From NCBI RefSeq assembly GCF_029215975.1, contig NZ_JAEMVD010000001.1, positions 62,001-126,000 on the forward strand: a stretch of DNA of 64,000 nt. The letters run 5' to 3'. The stretch is from Sulfurimonas sp. SAG-AH-194-C20. Lineage in GTDB: Bacteria > Campylobacterota > Campylobacteria > Campylobacterales > Sulfurimonadaceae. The notes under the pieces were generated by a model. That model searched no databases. It was given only the letters and a program-made list of their open reading frames with translations, and had not been told where the DNA came from. Positions 49,763 through 59,532 of this stretch are shown here, one piece after another; position 1 is the first letter of the stretch, and each line of letters begins with the position of its first letter. A program made the position numbers and the translations under genes.

Positions 49763-50843
49763 TTGGGAGTAAACAAAGATTTATTTACAAATGATTGTAA
49801 AAAAAGCTCAAAAATATGTATAAATTTTCAATCTAAAAATGTTATTTCTAAGGGTCTAAGAAGAGGAATAAAACGATATTTTTGTAAAGATTGCAAAGTG
49901 TCTTTCAGCTCAAAAAGAAGACCAGAGCAACAACAAAAAATTATTTTCGAAGAGTACTTTTTACATCGTCAAACTCTAAAACAATTATTCGTTAAATATG
50001 CTAGATCAATTAGCTGGATTGTGAAGCAAAGAGATGAATATATTGTTGATTTTAAAGTTCATACCCTCAAGGGGCACCCCGTAATCCACGACCTGTAAAT
50101 CTAATTTGTGATGCTACTTTTTATGGAAAGAGGAAAGACGGGGTGCCCCTTGAGGGTATAAGTTAGGCACCTTAGTATTTAAAGATAATGAGACTAAAGA
50201 AATACTCATTTGGAAGCATATTCAAAGTGAAATAGTTCAAGACTACAAATATTTAAAGGAAGAGCTACTGGCTCGAGGATATACAATCACAAGCGCAACT
50301 TTAGATGGTAAAAAAGGCTTGTATAAGGCCTTTAAAGATATTCCAATACAAATGTGTACCGCAAGGGCATCAACACCATTTCCATCAAAAGAAGATTGTA
50401 CAGCGATATTTAACTATGAGACCAAAACTACAAGCTAGTAAAGATCTTAAGAAAATAGTTTCACGACTTACTCAGACTACAGAGAAAAACTTCACCCAAA
50501 AACTAGATGAGTGGCATGGTATTTACAAAGACTTTTTAGATGAAAAAAGCACCTCTTCAACAACAAGTAAACTTCATTATACTCATCCAAGAATTAGAGC
50601 TGCTTATAGAAGCTTACAAACAAATTTACCTTACCTTTTTACATACAAAAACTATAAACATTTATCAATTTTATATATGCCCTTGCGGTACAAACACAAC
50701 AAATGCACTTGTACCGCAAGGGCATAAAAAAAGGTGGAGTGTTCTCACACATGAAAAATATGATTAGTCTGCATCGTGGATTGAGTAAAAGTTTGAAGCT
50801 GAATTTAGTTGATTATTATTTGGTGAATTATAAGAAAAAGTAG
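49763..50843 (+). pseudogene. Disrupted transposase (copy 2)
   Basis: Frame restored by removing 20+20+19+19+19 nt; reconstructed LICDATFYG, SATLDGKKGLYKAF and NTTNALEGGVFSHMKN. Confidence 0.85.
50672..50730. repeat. Opposed 19-nt insertions forming an inverted repeat
   Basis: ATGCCCTTGCGGTAC ... GTACCGCAAGGGCAT. Confidence 0.9.
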
Positions 50844-50914
50844 AAAAGTAAGCACCCGTTTTTACTATTAAGTCCATTTTCATTATAAGTAGTTTGTTTT
50901 ATTGTGATGTATAT

Positions 50915-51223
50915 TTATCGCCTATCCGCATGTATATTTTTTAATTTTTCTGAAAATTTTGCATGATTATCTGCATCAACTGGATAATGATAAATCTTTG
51001 TTCCAGAAGGATATTTACCTAAAAAATTATTATTCTTTAAATTATTTTGTGGTCTTATTGGTCGTGGAGTAAATCCACCACCACAATTTTGGCACACATT
51101 TTCTAAGATATTTTCAACACAATCTCTACAAAAAGTACATTCGAAAGTACATATCATAGCTTCAATAGATTCTGGTGGTAGCTTTTTATTACAATTTTCA
51201 CAAGTTGGTCTTAATTCTAGCAT
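50915..51223 (-). CDS. DUF1272-like zinc-ribbon protein
   Basis: LELRPTCENCNKKLPPESIEAMICTFECTFCRDCV. Confidence 0.85.
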   Translation of the reverse strand: MLELRPTCENCNKKLPPESIEAMICTFECTFCRDCVENILENVCQNCGGGFTPRPIRPQNNLKNNNFLGKYPSGTKIYHYPVDADNHAKFSEKLKNIHADRR

Positions 51224-51245
51224 TATTGTTCCTCTCTAAGAAATT

Positions 51246-51761
51246 CTATATCAGTTTTAAGTTTTGTTCTAAGTCTAACAGTTTTTTCTTAACATCAAGA
51301 CCACCAGCATAACCAGTTAGTTTTCCGTTTGTACCTATGACTCTATGACAAGGGATGAGTATACTGATGGCATTTGCTCCATTGGCATTGGCTACCGCGC
51401 GAACAGCTTTCTCATTTCCTATTGCTTTTGAGAGTTCTAAGTAAGTTCTTGTTTGCCCATAAGGTATCTCTCGCAAAGCAGACCAGACACTTTTTTGAAA
51501 CTCACTACCGAGAGCTAAAAGAGGTAGAGAAAAAGTACTGCGTTTACCTGCAAAGTACTCAAAGAGTTGCTCTTTTGTTTGCTCTAGCAATGCATCATCT
51601 TTTACAATATACTTTGCATTTAAAGCTTTTTGTATGCGTTTATCAATAGTCTCGCGTTTAGTGCGGTATCTATAATCAGCCAAACAGAGTTTACCTTCGA
51701 AAGAGCCAAGTATAAAATCTGTAAAATCGGTTTTAAAATAAGATATATGTATTGTATTCAT
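51246..51761 (-). CDS. ogt: Methylated-DNA--protein-cysteine methyltransferase
   Basis: IPYGQTRTYLELSKAIGNEKAVRAVANANGANAISILIPCHRVIG. Confidence 0.92.
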   Translation of the reverse strand: MNTIHISYFKTDFTDFILGSFEGKLCLADYRYRTKRETIDKRIQKALNAKYIVKDDALLEQTKEQLFEYFAGKRSTFSLPLLALGSEFQKSVWSALREIPYGQTRTYLELSKAIGNEKAVRAVANANGANAISILIPCHRVIGTNGKLTGYAGGLDVKKKLLDLEQNLKLI

Positions 51762-51887
51762 ATGAGTAGTGTAACGCAGGTCAGCTTTAAGCATTAACAG
51801 AGCATTAAATTCATCTGCTAGTTTCATAAAACAAATGAAGTATCTAAATTCTAAGCTATAATCATAAAAAAAATTAGGACTTCCCTT

Positions 51888-52277
51888 ATGCAAAAACACA
51901 TCCTTGACCCTAAAAGACTAAATGTACTCGGTGGTCCACTAGAACCATGCTCACTTGACCCTCTAACAGGTTTTTTTAGAGATGGTTCATGTACAGTTAC
52001 TCCTCAAAACAAGGGTATGCATGCCATCTGCATTTATGCAAGTCAGGAATTTTTAGACTACTCTAAACGCACAGGAAACGACCTTTCAACTCCTATGCCT
52101 CAGCATGGTTTTACTGGTGTTAAAGCGGGTGAGTCATGGTGTCTTTCAGGTGTGCGTTTCGCGCAGTCTGTTAAAGATGGAAATGCTCCACAAATTTTTA
52201 TACACTCTACACATGAAGCGATTTTGCAGCTTGTTGATTTAGAGACTTTGAAGTCTTTAGCTATAGATTTAGATTAA
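51888..52277 (+). CDS. DUF2237-like protein
   Basis: NVLGGPLEPCSLDPLTGFFRDGSC; SGVRFAQS. Confidence 0.85.
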   Translation: MQKHILDPKRLNVLGGPLEPCSLDPLTGFFRDGSCTVTPQNKGMHAICIYASQEFLDYSKRTGNDLSTPMPQHGFTGVKAGESWCLSGVRFAQSVKDGNAPQIFIHSTHEAILQLVDLETLKSLAIDLD

Positions 52278-52358
52278 AACTGTCATGAAAGTTCGGCTGA
52301 TAACTTTAAAAGTTGATGAATTTCATGACTGTGTTGAAGAGAAACCCTGAACCGCTAG

Positions 52359-52850
52359 CTAGAAGAGGTACTTTAGAGTGAGTGAAAGCTTGTTGTAGTC
52401 ATATGCAAACTCTTGTAAAAACTCAGGAGCGATAGAGTACGTTGCATACTCAATACTAGTCGCAAATGAATCAGAGATGATGTACTCAGCCCCAGCACCA
52501 TACCCAAAGCCTCCACCAGTACTACTTCCGATACTTTGGTACATAACAGCACCGAGTCCGTAAAGTGCAAGATGTTCTACAACCTCATATCCTAGTTTCA
52601 TATTTGCCCCATAAGAGTAAGAAGACATCTCTTCCATAGTAACAATATCAAAGTCAAAAGATCCACCGAAGTAAACACCATTTTGAAATGTTTTTGCATA
52701 ACCATATCCAACTGTATAGCCAATATTCGACTGACCATCAATAGAAGCTTGTATAACTCCTGCATGGAAGTCACTGTATTTCATATCTGCATTTAATGCA
52801 CTTGTTAAAGCTAAACTCGCTACTACTAAACTTAAGATTTGTTTTTTCAT
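52359..52850 (-). CDS. Outer-membrane beta-barrel protein
   Basis: Signal peptide MKKQILSLVVASLALTSALNA; terminal LTLKYLF. Confidence 0.75.
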   Translation of the reverse strand: MKKQILSLVVASLALTSALNADMKYSDFHAGVIQASIDGQSNIGYTVGYGYAKTFQNGVYFGGSFDFDIVTMEEMSSYSYGANMKLGYEVVEHLALYGLGAVMYQSIGSSTGGGFGYGAGAEYIISDSFATSIEYATYSIAPEFLQEFAYDYNKLSLTLKYLF

Positions 52851-52948
52851 TTTTAATTCCTTTTTTTGTTGTAGAAGAATTATATGATCAACAAGCGAAG
52901 CCCTCAGTTCGTTTTTCAAAGTTTAGATTATTTTGTATTTTTATGCTT

Positions 52949-55900
52949 TTAATTACCAAACAGCACTAATGCAGCCCACTTTTCATAGGATTCACCTCTC
53001 TTAATCATAGTTAGTTTTGCTGCTCTAATTGACTCATCTTTTGGTAATTTGTTTATTAATAAATTTTTATAAAATAGTTTCATTAGGTATGCTGTCTCAA
53101 TATCTGGAATCTCCCAGAGATTCATAATAACATTAGATGCTCCAACCATAAGAAATGAGTTTCCTAAACTTTGTACTCCATCAATAGTAGATATTTCTCC
53201 TGCTCCTGTATCGCAAGCTGATAATACAACCAGTTGTATTTTCGAAAAATTATAATAATCTAAAATCTTTTTCGCACTGATTATTCCTCTGTCTACACCA
53301 TTTTTTATACTACGATTTACACCGCTAAGGACAATTCCTGTATTGTTGTACCCAGTTGCAGTATCTACAAAGTAACCATGTGTAGCTATATGTAAAATAT
53401 CACTTTCGCTTTGGAGTTCAAAATTTTCTTCATTTGCATCTTTGCCTATAAAAAGTTTAAGATTTACATTTACTTTGTTAGCAATTCTTTGTACTTTTTT
53501 TGCTTCAAGCATTGTTCCAGGAAGAGAAGAAAATGAAACACCTCTTAGTGTTCTGTCTTTATTCATAGTATCCTCACTACCAACTTCTTCTTCAAAGTCT
53601 GGATTTGCGAACAGTGTGATTGTTTTTATGTCTTTTTGCTCTACTTCGCCACTTAACATTAAAATAGATGGAAGATAACTTATCGTTTTCTTTTCTATTA
53701 AATAACCATCTTTAGATAGAAGTGCTTCAAATGGAAGGTAGGAAAGTTTCGAAGTTGGAATAATGATAAGTCTCTGCTCTTTTATTTGAATATCATCAAA
53801 CATCATATTGTAAAGTTTTTCATTTTTTGCAAATTCTCTATTATCTATTAAGAAGTCTATATCTTTTTTAGAACCTAAGTCCTTGAGTCTAATTTGTCCC
53901 TTTTGAATGATAAACATATAGTAGTTGTCTTGGGTAGCAAAGAAGTCTAGGACAGCACTATTTTCAGGTAAATTAGCATAAAGATTTTTCTCTTTAAGTG
54001 AATTCTTTCTATCGATAACATTATTTATTTTTTCGATAAGTGACAACTCTTTTTGTTTAGTAGAAATTTCCTCATCAAGAGCAAGAATTTTTTCATTATC
54101 ATCTATGGTATTTAATGAAAGTAGTTTTTTTCTATCTTCTTTTATAGAGTCTAGTATTGGATTTAGAGAACGATTTAGTTGAGTGTTTACCATTGAATGC
54201 ATAGCATTCTGACTATAAAGTCTTTGTGCTTTTTTATCTGCTATTTTTGCATAAAGTTGAGCATATGCTTTGGCGTCATTTTTTTTAAGATAAATACTTA
54301 TTTGGATATTCTCAACTCTCTGGTAATACTTGCGTATATCTTTTAACCCATTATCATTGTTTGGCTTTATCATATTTTGTAAATTTTGAATTTTACCAGA
54401 AGCTAAATCTGCAAACTTCAAAGCTTCTTTATAATTTGCATTTTTTTCATACAGTAATGCCATATAAAGGTAAAGTTCTATAAATGTATCCTGTCTACCA
54501 AATGCTCCTCTGTCTTCTTTCATATTAGAGTCTAAAACAAGGTTTGCTTTTAGTAAGGCAATTTCATATTCTCTTATTTCATAATATGCCTTACTTATGT
54601 TGATAATATTTATATACTCATCAAGCTGTTCAAATGGATAATTTTCAAGGAGTTTTAAATATCTTTTTGTTTGAGTAAGATCAGCTTCTTTTGAGTAGAA
54701 AGTTGCTAGCTTTTGATAAGCTTTTATTTTATATATTTTTTTATAATTCAAATTTGCAGAGGAATCGTTTGAACTAATAATATTGGATTGTTTAGCCATC
54801 ATAGCTATAGCTCTCGGTGTGTAAAATAATACATTCTCATAGTTTTTCTCTTTTGGAGCTTTATAGTTATCAAGACTAGTTATGATCTCCAAATAGACAT
54901 TTTTTGCTTTTTCCCACTCTTCATACTCTCTATACATAAAGGCTATTAGATATTCGTAATGTATATAGTCTTTCATACTGCTATTCTTGTAATAATCTTT
55001 TATTGCCACTTCTCCAAGTGCTAAAGTTTGCATCATTTTATCTTTATCAATACATTTAGCTTTGTACTCTATGTGATTGAATGCACTATCTAAGCTACCT
55101 GTATTTGGATTGGTGAGTGTTTGAGTAAAGGTGTTAAAACTTCTCTCTGCTGCATAACACGGTTGGCCTGAACCATCTTGTATCTCCTGGTAGTCATATA
55201 CATCATCCTTACATTCAGAGGGAATCCTAGACTCTTCAGCTTGTTTGCAAAGATCTTCTATATAAGTCTTTGGAGGCACATTAAAGGCCGATATTTTACT
55301 AGTTGATTGTAATATATTTGCTAACTGTGCATAGTTTTTACCAAATCCATTATCACTTTTTATAGCTTCTTTGAAGTAAAAAGCACCGCTATAAAGATGC
55401 TTTTTATCTAAGGTCTTATTCATTTTAGAAGTTGCTACATTGATGTTATTGTTCATTGATTGCATCATTGTTCCAATGGAAGCTATATTAAAAGTGCCAT
55501 TAGCTTTCATTTCTTGCATCTTTTTTAGAATAGCTTCTTTCCCCCCATTATTTACATAGTCAACACTTTTTTTAGCACTTAATGTTTCATCCATATAACT
55601 ATAGAGTTCGACTAAACCTCTTGAATGATACTGAAGAGCTATAAGAGAATTGGGGTTGTTAACATAAAACTTTTCTAACATTTCACTATCTAGCTCTTCT
55701 ATATCTTTTAAAAACTTGTAAAACTCATAAGAGATTGTTGCAAGTATATCTGAGAGAGGTGTAGTTATCTGTGTTTTATACTCTATTTCATCTTTATAAT
55801 AAACAAATTTTATTACTAACTCCCCTTCGTTTAAAGAGTATTCTCCTACTACAAAGGCATCAATATCTCTACTTAAAGCAAACTTTTTTGCAGTATCAAA

Positions 55901-56161
55901 GTTAAAATTTTGAAGTTTTTCAAATTTTATAGCTGAATCTTTATCATTTTGAATCTTTGTTATTGTTTGAAGTTCGTATTTATCTAAAGCAACAACGTCG
56001 TCTTCTAAGAGTTGTGCAATAGCTACTCCCATCCAATTATCTTGGCTTTTTTTATCTTGGTTTGATAGTGGAAATACAATTACACTATCGTTAGAAAAAA
56101 ATCCAAACAAATTAACACTGAAGAGCATCGAGAGTAAAACTATCGTAAAACTTTTTTTCAT
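52949..56161 (-). CDS. Exported TPR/CHAT-domain (caspase-like) protein with TolB/FlgO-like N-terminus
   Basis: Signal peptide; CHAT motifs DILHIATHGYFVD and LVVLSACDTGAGEISTIDGVQSLGNSFLMVGASNVIMNLWEI. Confidence 0.88.
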   Translation of the reverse strand: MKKSFTIVLLSMLFSVNLFGFFSNDSVIVFPLSNQDKKSQDNWMGVAIAQLLEDDVVALDKYELQTITKIQNDKDSAIKFEKLQNFNFDTAKKFALSRDIDAFVVGEYSLNEGELVIKFVYYKDEIEYKTQITTPLSDILATISYEFYKFLKDIEELDSEMLEKFYVNNPNSLIALQYHSRGLVELYSYMDETLSAKKSVDYVNNGGKEAILKKMQEMKANGTFNIASIGTMMQSMNNNINVATSKMNKTLDKKHLYSGAFYFKEAIKSDNGFGKNYAQLANILQSTSKISAFNVPPKTYIEDLCKQAEESRIPSECKDDVYDYQEIQDGSGQPCYAAERSFNTFTQTLTNPNTGSLDSAFNHIEYKAKCIDKDKMMQTLALGEVAIKDYYKNSSMKDYIHYEYLIAFMYREYEEWEKAKNVYLEIITSLDNYKAPKEKNYENVLFYTPRAIAMMAKQSNIISSNDSSANLNYKKIYKIKAYQKLATFYSKEADLTQTKRYLKLLENYPFEQLDEYINIINISKAYYEIREYEIALLKANLVLDSNMKEDRGAFGRQDTFIELYLYMALLYEKNANYKEALKFADLASGKIQNLQNMIKPNNDNGLKDIRKYYQRVENIQISIYLKKNDAKAYAQLYAKIADKKAQRLYSQNAMHSMVNTQLNRSLNPILDSIKEDRKKLLSLNTIDDNEKILALDEEISTKQKELSLIEKINNVIDRKNSLKEKNLYANLPENSAVLDFFATQDNYYMFIIQKGQIRLKDLGSKKDIDFLIDNREFAKNEKLYNMMFDDIQIKEQRLIIIPTSKLSYLPFEALLSKDGYLIEKKTISYLPSILMLSGEVEQKDIKTITLFANPDFEEEVGSEDTMNKDRTLRGVSFSSLPGTMLEAKKVQRIANKVNVNLKLFIGKDANEENFELQSESDILHIATHGYFVDTATGYNNTGIVLSGVNRSIKNGVDRGIISAKKILDYYNFSKIQLVVLSACDTGAGEISTIDGVQSLGNSFLMVGASNVIMNLWEIPDIETAYLMKLFYKNLLINKLPKDESIRAAKLTMIKRGESYEKWAALVLFGN

Positions 56162-56172
56162 TGATAAAATCC

Positions 56173-56898
56173 TTATTGGAGTAGGTAGCTAATATCGCCA
56201 TTAGTATAGAGAGTAGAGTTAGAATCTTTTTCATAACTAAGCGCTCTTTCTAGAGTTGAAAGTTCAGAAGATGAATATTTCTGTTGAAGAGACTTTTTAT
56301 CTATATATTCAACTGAAAAATTAAAAACTTTTACATCGTCTTCATATATTTTGATTATATTTTTACTATTATCTTGGAGTAAACTAGTTGGAATGGAAAT
56401 TAGTTCACTGCTTATAAAGCTCTTTACTTCATAATCTTTATCGTTGATATTTAAAATATACTCTGCATCTTCATCATAGATAGGAAGATCTATACTCTTT
56501 ACATTATTCTTACCTACAACGAAGTAGTTATCTCCACGAGAGACTTGAGATACAGAACGTGAAGAGGCTGAAATGACTATTTTTTCATCTTTAGCAAACC
56601 ATTTATCAAAAAATATGACGACTAATGATTTTGCTATGCTGTTATTTTTACACTGATGTTCCACATTAAATTCTGTTGTCTCTTTTACTTTGAGAATACT
56701 AGGAGCACCACAAGGATAGAAAAATATAATTTTCCCCAAACCATTTAGTTTTACTTTCGTATGATTTTGTATCTCTCCACTCTTCGCTAATCTTTTCTCA
56801 TCTTTTTGAATATAACTTTTGTCGTAACACTTATATGAGACATCTTCAATAGCAACTAATTTCAGTGATAATACTAAACTAAGAAGTATATATTTCAT
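56173..56898 (-). CDS. Exported hypothetical protein
   Basis: Signal peptide; four-nt overlap with CHASE2 gene. Confidence 0.7.
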   Translation of the reverse strand: MKYILLSLVLSLKLVAIEDVSYKCYDKSYIQKDEKRLAKSGEIQNHTKVKLNGLGKIIFFYPCGAPSILKVKETTEFNVEHQCKNNSIAKSLVVIFFDKWFAKDEKIVISASSRSVSQVSRGDNYFVVGKNNVKSIDLPIYDEDAEYILNINDKDYEVKSFISSELISIPTSLLQDNSKNIIKIYEDDVKVFNFSVEYIDKKSLQQKYSSSELSTLERALSYEKDSNSTLYTNGDISYLLQ

Positions 56899-58049
56899 GT
56901 TTTCCCCTTTTTTAATAATTTACTCTCTTTTAAAATTTTTACAGCTTCATACACTGTAAATACAAAAACAACTTTTTGATAATCTATCCATATTGAGTAG
57001 TACTCAAGTAAAAAATATGAAGACACAATACAAAGTAGTGAAAAGATGACAATACCTAAGCCTGCAATAAAATCCTCTTTATTTTCTGCTACATATTTTT
57101 TGTATTTAAGATATTCATATGCGATTGAAAAGCCTTGACCTAGAAGAAATGCCATAAGTGCATTTAACAGATAGTAGCTTTTTATCTCTCCATAATAGTA
57201 CATACTCATAACTGCATTTGCATTTATATATATTCCCGGAATAACACCTATCGGGGTATTAAAATAGTCATGGGAATTCTTGTCTACTCTTCCTAGCATC
57301 AGTACAGCATCTGTATAACTAACATTATCATCTAAAAATTGACTTAAAGAAATCTTTGAAAGTCCACTATAGTAAGAGTTGGCTTTGTCAAACTCTTTGT
57401 AGATGATTAAATTTGAAAGTTTTTCATCTGTCCAGTTTTTACTCTCACTTAAGTTTGTATCGTTTTGAGTAAGCCCCTGATATATACTAAATGCTACACT
57501 CTCTTTGGCATCTGTACCTAGAGAGTATCGGTTGACACTTAAATCATCTAAAGCTAAATACTCAACACTTAAGATAGAGATTAAAGAGTTGTTAATATCT
57601 TTATAGAGAGGAGAGACATCTAAAGAGGGAAGAATTATTCTCTTTTTAGATTTATTTAAAATATCTAAAAGTTCAAACTCTCCTTTAGAAAACAATTGAG
57701 ATTCAATACAGCTTGGTTTTGATATGTCTAAATCTAAAAAAAGTAGAGAAGCATCACTCTTTTCGTATTTATAAAGTATTTTATTTATGATACTTTTTGG
57801 TAATGCATAACCAGTTAAATCATATTTTTGTATGTCACTGTCTGTAATCTCTACAACATAAAGTGGTGTCGTAATAAGTCTTGTTTTATCAAATTTGTTT
57901 ATCTGTTTTATTGTATCTAAATAAAAATCTGTATCTGTGATTTTTAAATTTATAATATGAAAATAATCATTAAAAATTAGAAATATAACATAAAAAAAGG
58001 ATACAAAAAGACCTTGTAAAACTGCCTTGTTTACAAAAGGTAATCTCAC
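56895..58049 (-). CDS. CHASE2-domain membrane protein without output domain
   Basis: N-terminal TM, VVEITDSDIQKYDL..ASLLFLDLDISKPS..GVIPGIYINANAVMSMYYYGEI, C-terminal TMs, then end. Confidence 0.75.
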   Translation of the reverse strand: MRLPFVNKAVLQGLFVSFFYVIFLIFNDYFHIINLKITDTDFYLDTIKQINKFDKTRLITTPLYVVEITDSDIQKYDLTGYALPKSIINKILYKYEKSDASLLFLDLDISKPSCIESQLFSKGEFELLDILNKSKKRIILPSLDVSPLYKDINNSLISILSVEYLALDDLSVNRYSLGTDAKESVAFSIYQGLTQNDTNLSESKNWTDEKLSNLIIYKEFDKANSYYSGLSKISLSQFLDDNVSYTDAVLMLGRVDKNSHDYFNTPIGVIPGIYINANAVMSMYYYGEIKSYYLLNALMAFLLGQGFSIAYEYLKYKKYVAENKEDFIAGLGIVIFSLLCIVSSYFLLEYYSIWIDYQKVVFVFTVYEAVKILKESKLLKKGKT

Positions 58050-58200
58050 AGCATTTCATCCTTCTCTATATAACTTGTCATTTAAATGTATTCTAACATA
58101 AAATAGCATAAAATGAGTTGACTCGGCTTTTCATAGATTTTAACATTATTCTATATTATTTTTAGATAAAATTAATGATTAACTTCATAAGGGCAATATA

Positions 58201-59532
58201 TTGGCTAGTAAAAACGATTACTCAAAACTTTACGAAGAGTATAAGGATGTATATAAGCAAGATAGAGCTAAGGCAAAAGAGCTTAATAGTAATTTTGATA
58301 TGCCTATGCCTGAAACTTGGGATAGGGATAGTGTGCGACTCAGAGCTTTTTTAGATAGAGATAGTAAGTTTTATGTAACTACACTCTCTCCTTTTGAGTT
58401 TTATCTTAAAAAACAGTTCACAAATGATACACAAGCTGCATATGAAGCACTTGTATTTATATATAGAGATGAATACTTTTCTTATAATGATGCTAGTGTT
58501 TCGTACGGCTTTGTTTTAAATGATGAAAACGAGCTTATATCTTTAGCCCAAGAGTATACACTTGAACAAGACAAAGAGCTTATGAAGCAGTATCTTTACC
58601 CATGGCAAAAAAAGTTAGATGTATTGAAGTCTGAAAATATTAAAATAGAAAATATTACGCTTTTAAGGATGCAAGAAAAATTGCTACTTCAAGAGTATGA
58701 AAATTCATTTTCTGTGCTTGTATCACTCACCAATAAATATGCTAAAGCTTTAAAAACACTACTCTTAGAATATAGTTCTGTCGAAATAAACTCAGATGAG
58801 TATACTCTGCAAACTTATTTTAATCATATGTTTGACTTAAGCGATGAAGTAGATCTTATAGAGTACATTAAAACTCAAGAGCTATTGAAGTCTGTAAATG
58901 TAGTGAGTGACATTACTCAGATACGAGTACTCATACAAAAACAGATATCAGACAACAACAAAGAAGCAGAACTAGCACAATGTGGGGCGACTCATGAGAC
59001 TATGGGTGAACTCTTACTTGAGTATGCATCATTTGAACAAGAGATAGTGACCCAGTATCGTACACTCGTGTCAAAATACCTTTCATATTTGAGTGTCCAA
59101 GGAAATTTTCTGCTTATAAATGAGCCTTTTGAAGTTTACTTTGACAACTACTTTGCAGATTTTGAAAACACTTTAAACTACTACAAACTTTTTTACAAAG
59201 AGATACAGAAGTCTCTCACCGAGACACCTTACTATATGAAAATGTATAATGCAACCCAGGCAAAGATTTCTATACTGAATCTAAACATACAAGAAGCAAT
59301 GCACGAGACTAAAAAAGCATACATATCTAAACGCAGCCACTTAACAGACTTAAAAATCATACAGCGTGAGTACTCACAAGAGTTTGACATACTTCTTGGA
59401 GAGTTTACTCGTTATGGTGAGATGTATATAAAAGAGATAAAAAGTAATGAGGCTGACCTAAAAGAACACAAGGTAAATATTGCAGAGTTGCAAGAAAGAT
59501 TTGATTTAAGGGAAGAATATGGATTTTTTTAA
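58201..59532 (+). CDS. Coiled-coil hypothetical protein
   Basis: Helical 443 aa; probable TTG start. Confidence 0.65.
   Translation: MASKNDYSKLYEEYKDVYKQDRAKAKELNSNFDMPMPETWDRDSVRLRAFLDRDSKFYVTTLSPFEFYLKKQFTNDTQAAYEALVFIYRDEYFSYNDASVSYGFVLNDENELISLAQEYTLEQDKELMKQYLYPWQKKLDVLKSENIKIENITLLRMQEKLLLQEYENSFSVLVSLTNKYAKALKTLLLEYSSVEINSDEYTLQTYFNHMFDLSDEVDLIEYIKTQELLKSVNVVSDITQIRVLIQKQISDNNKEAELAQCGATHETMGELLLEYASFEQEIVTQYRTLVSKYLSYLSVQGNFLLINEPFEVYFDNYFADFENTLNYYKLFYKEIQKSLTETPYYMKMYNATQAKISILNLNIQEAMHETKKAYISKRSHLTDLKIIQREYSQEFDILLGEFTRYGEMYIKEIKSNEADLKEHKVNIAELQERFDLREEYGFF

Larger units (their letters stand above)
49713..50874 (+). mobile_element. IS copy 2, same element, with five small internal insertions
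   Basis: Same TIRs; length difference to copy 1 (35 nt) equals the difference in insertion content (34+20-19). Confidence 0.85.

Noticed and set aside
46847-50874. CRISPR array from repeated GTACCGCAAGGGCAT units
   Set aside because: Units are irregularly spaced, in both orientations, and separated by transposase coding sequence; no cas genes.
52282-52329. GTCATGAAA...TTTCATGAC inverted repeat after the DUF2237 gene
   Set aside because: Probably an ordinary terminator-like structure between convergent genes; long loop and not distinctive enough to report.
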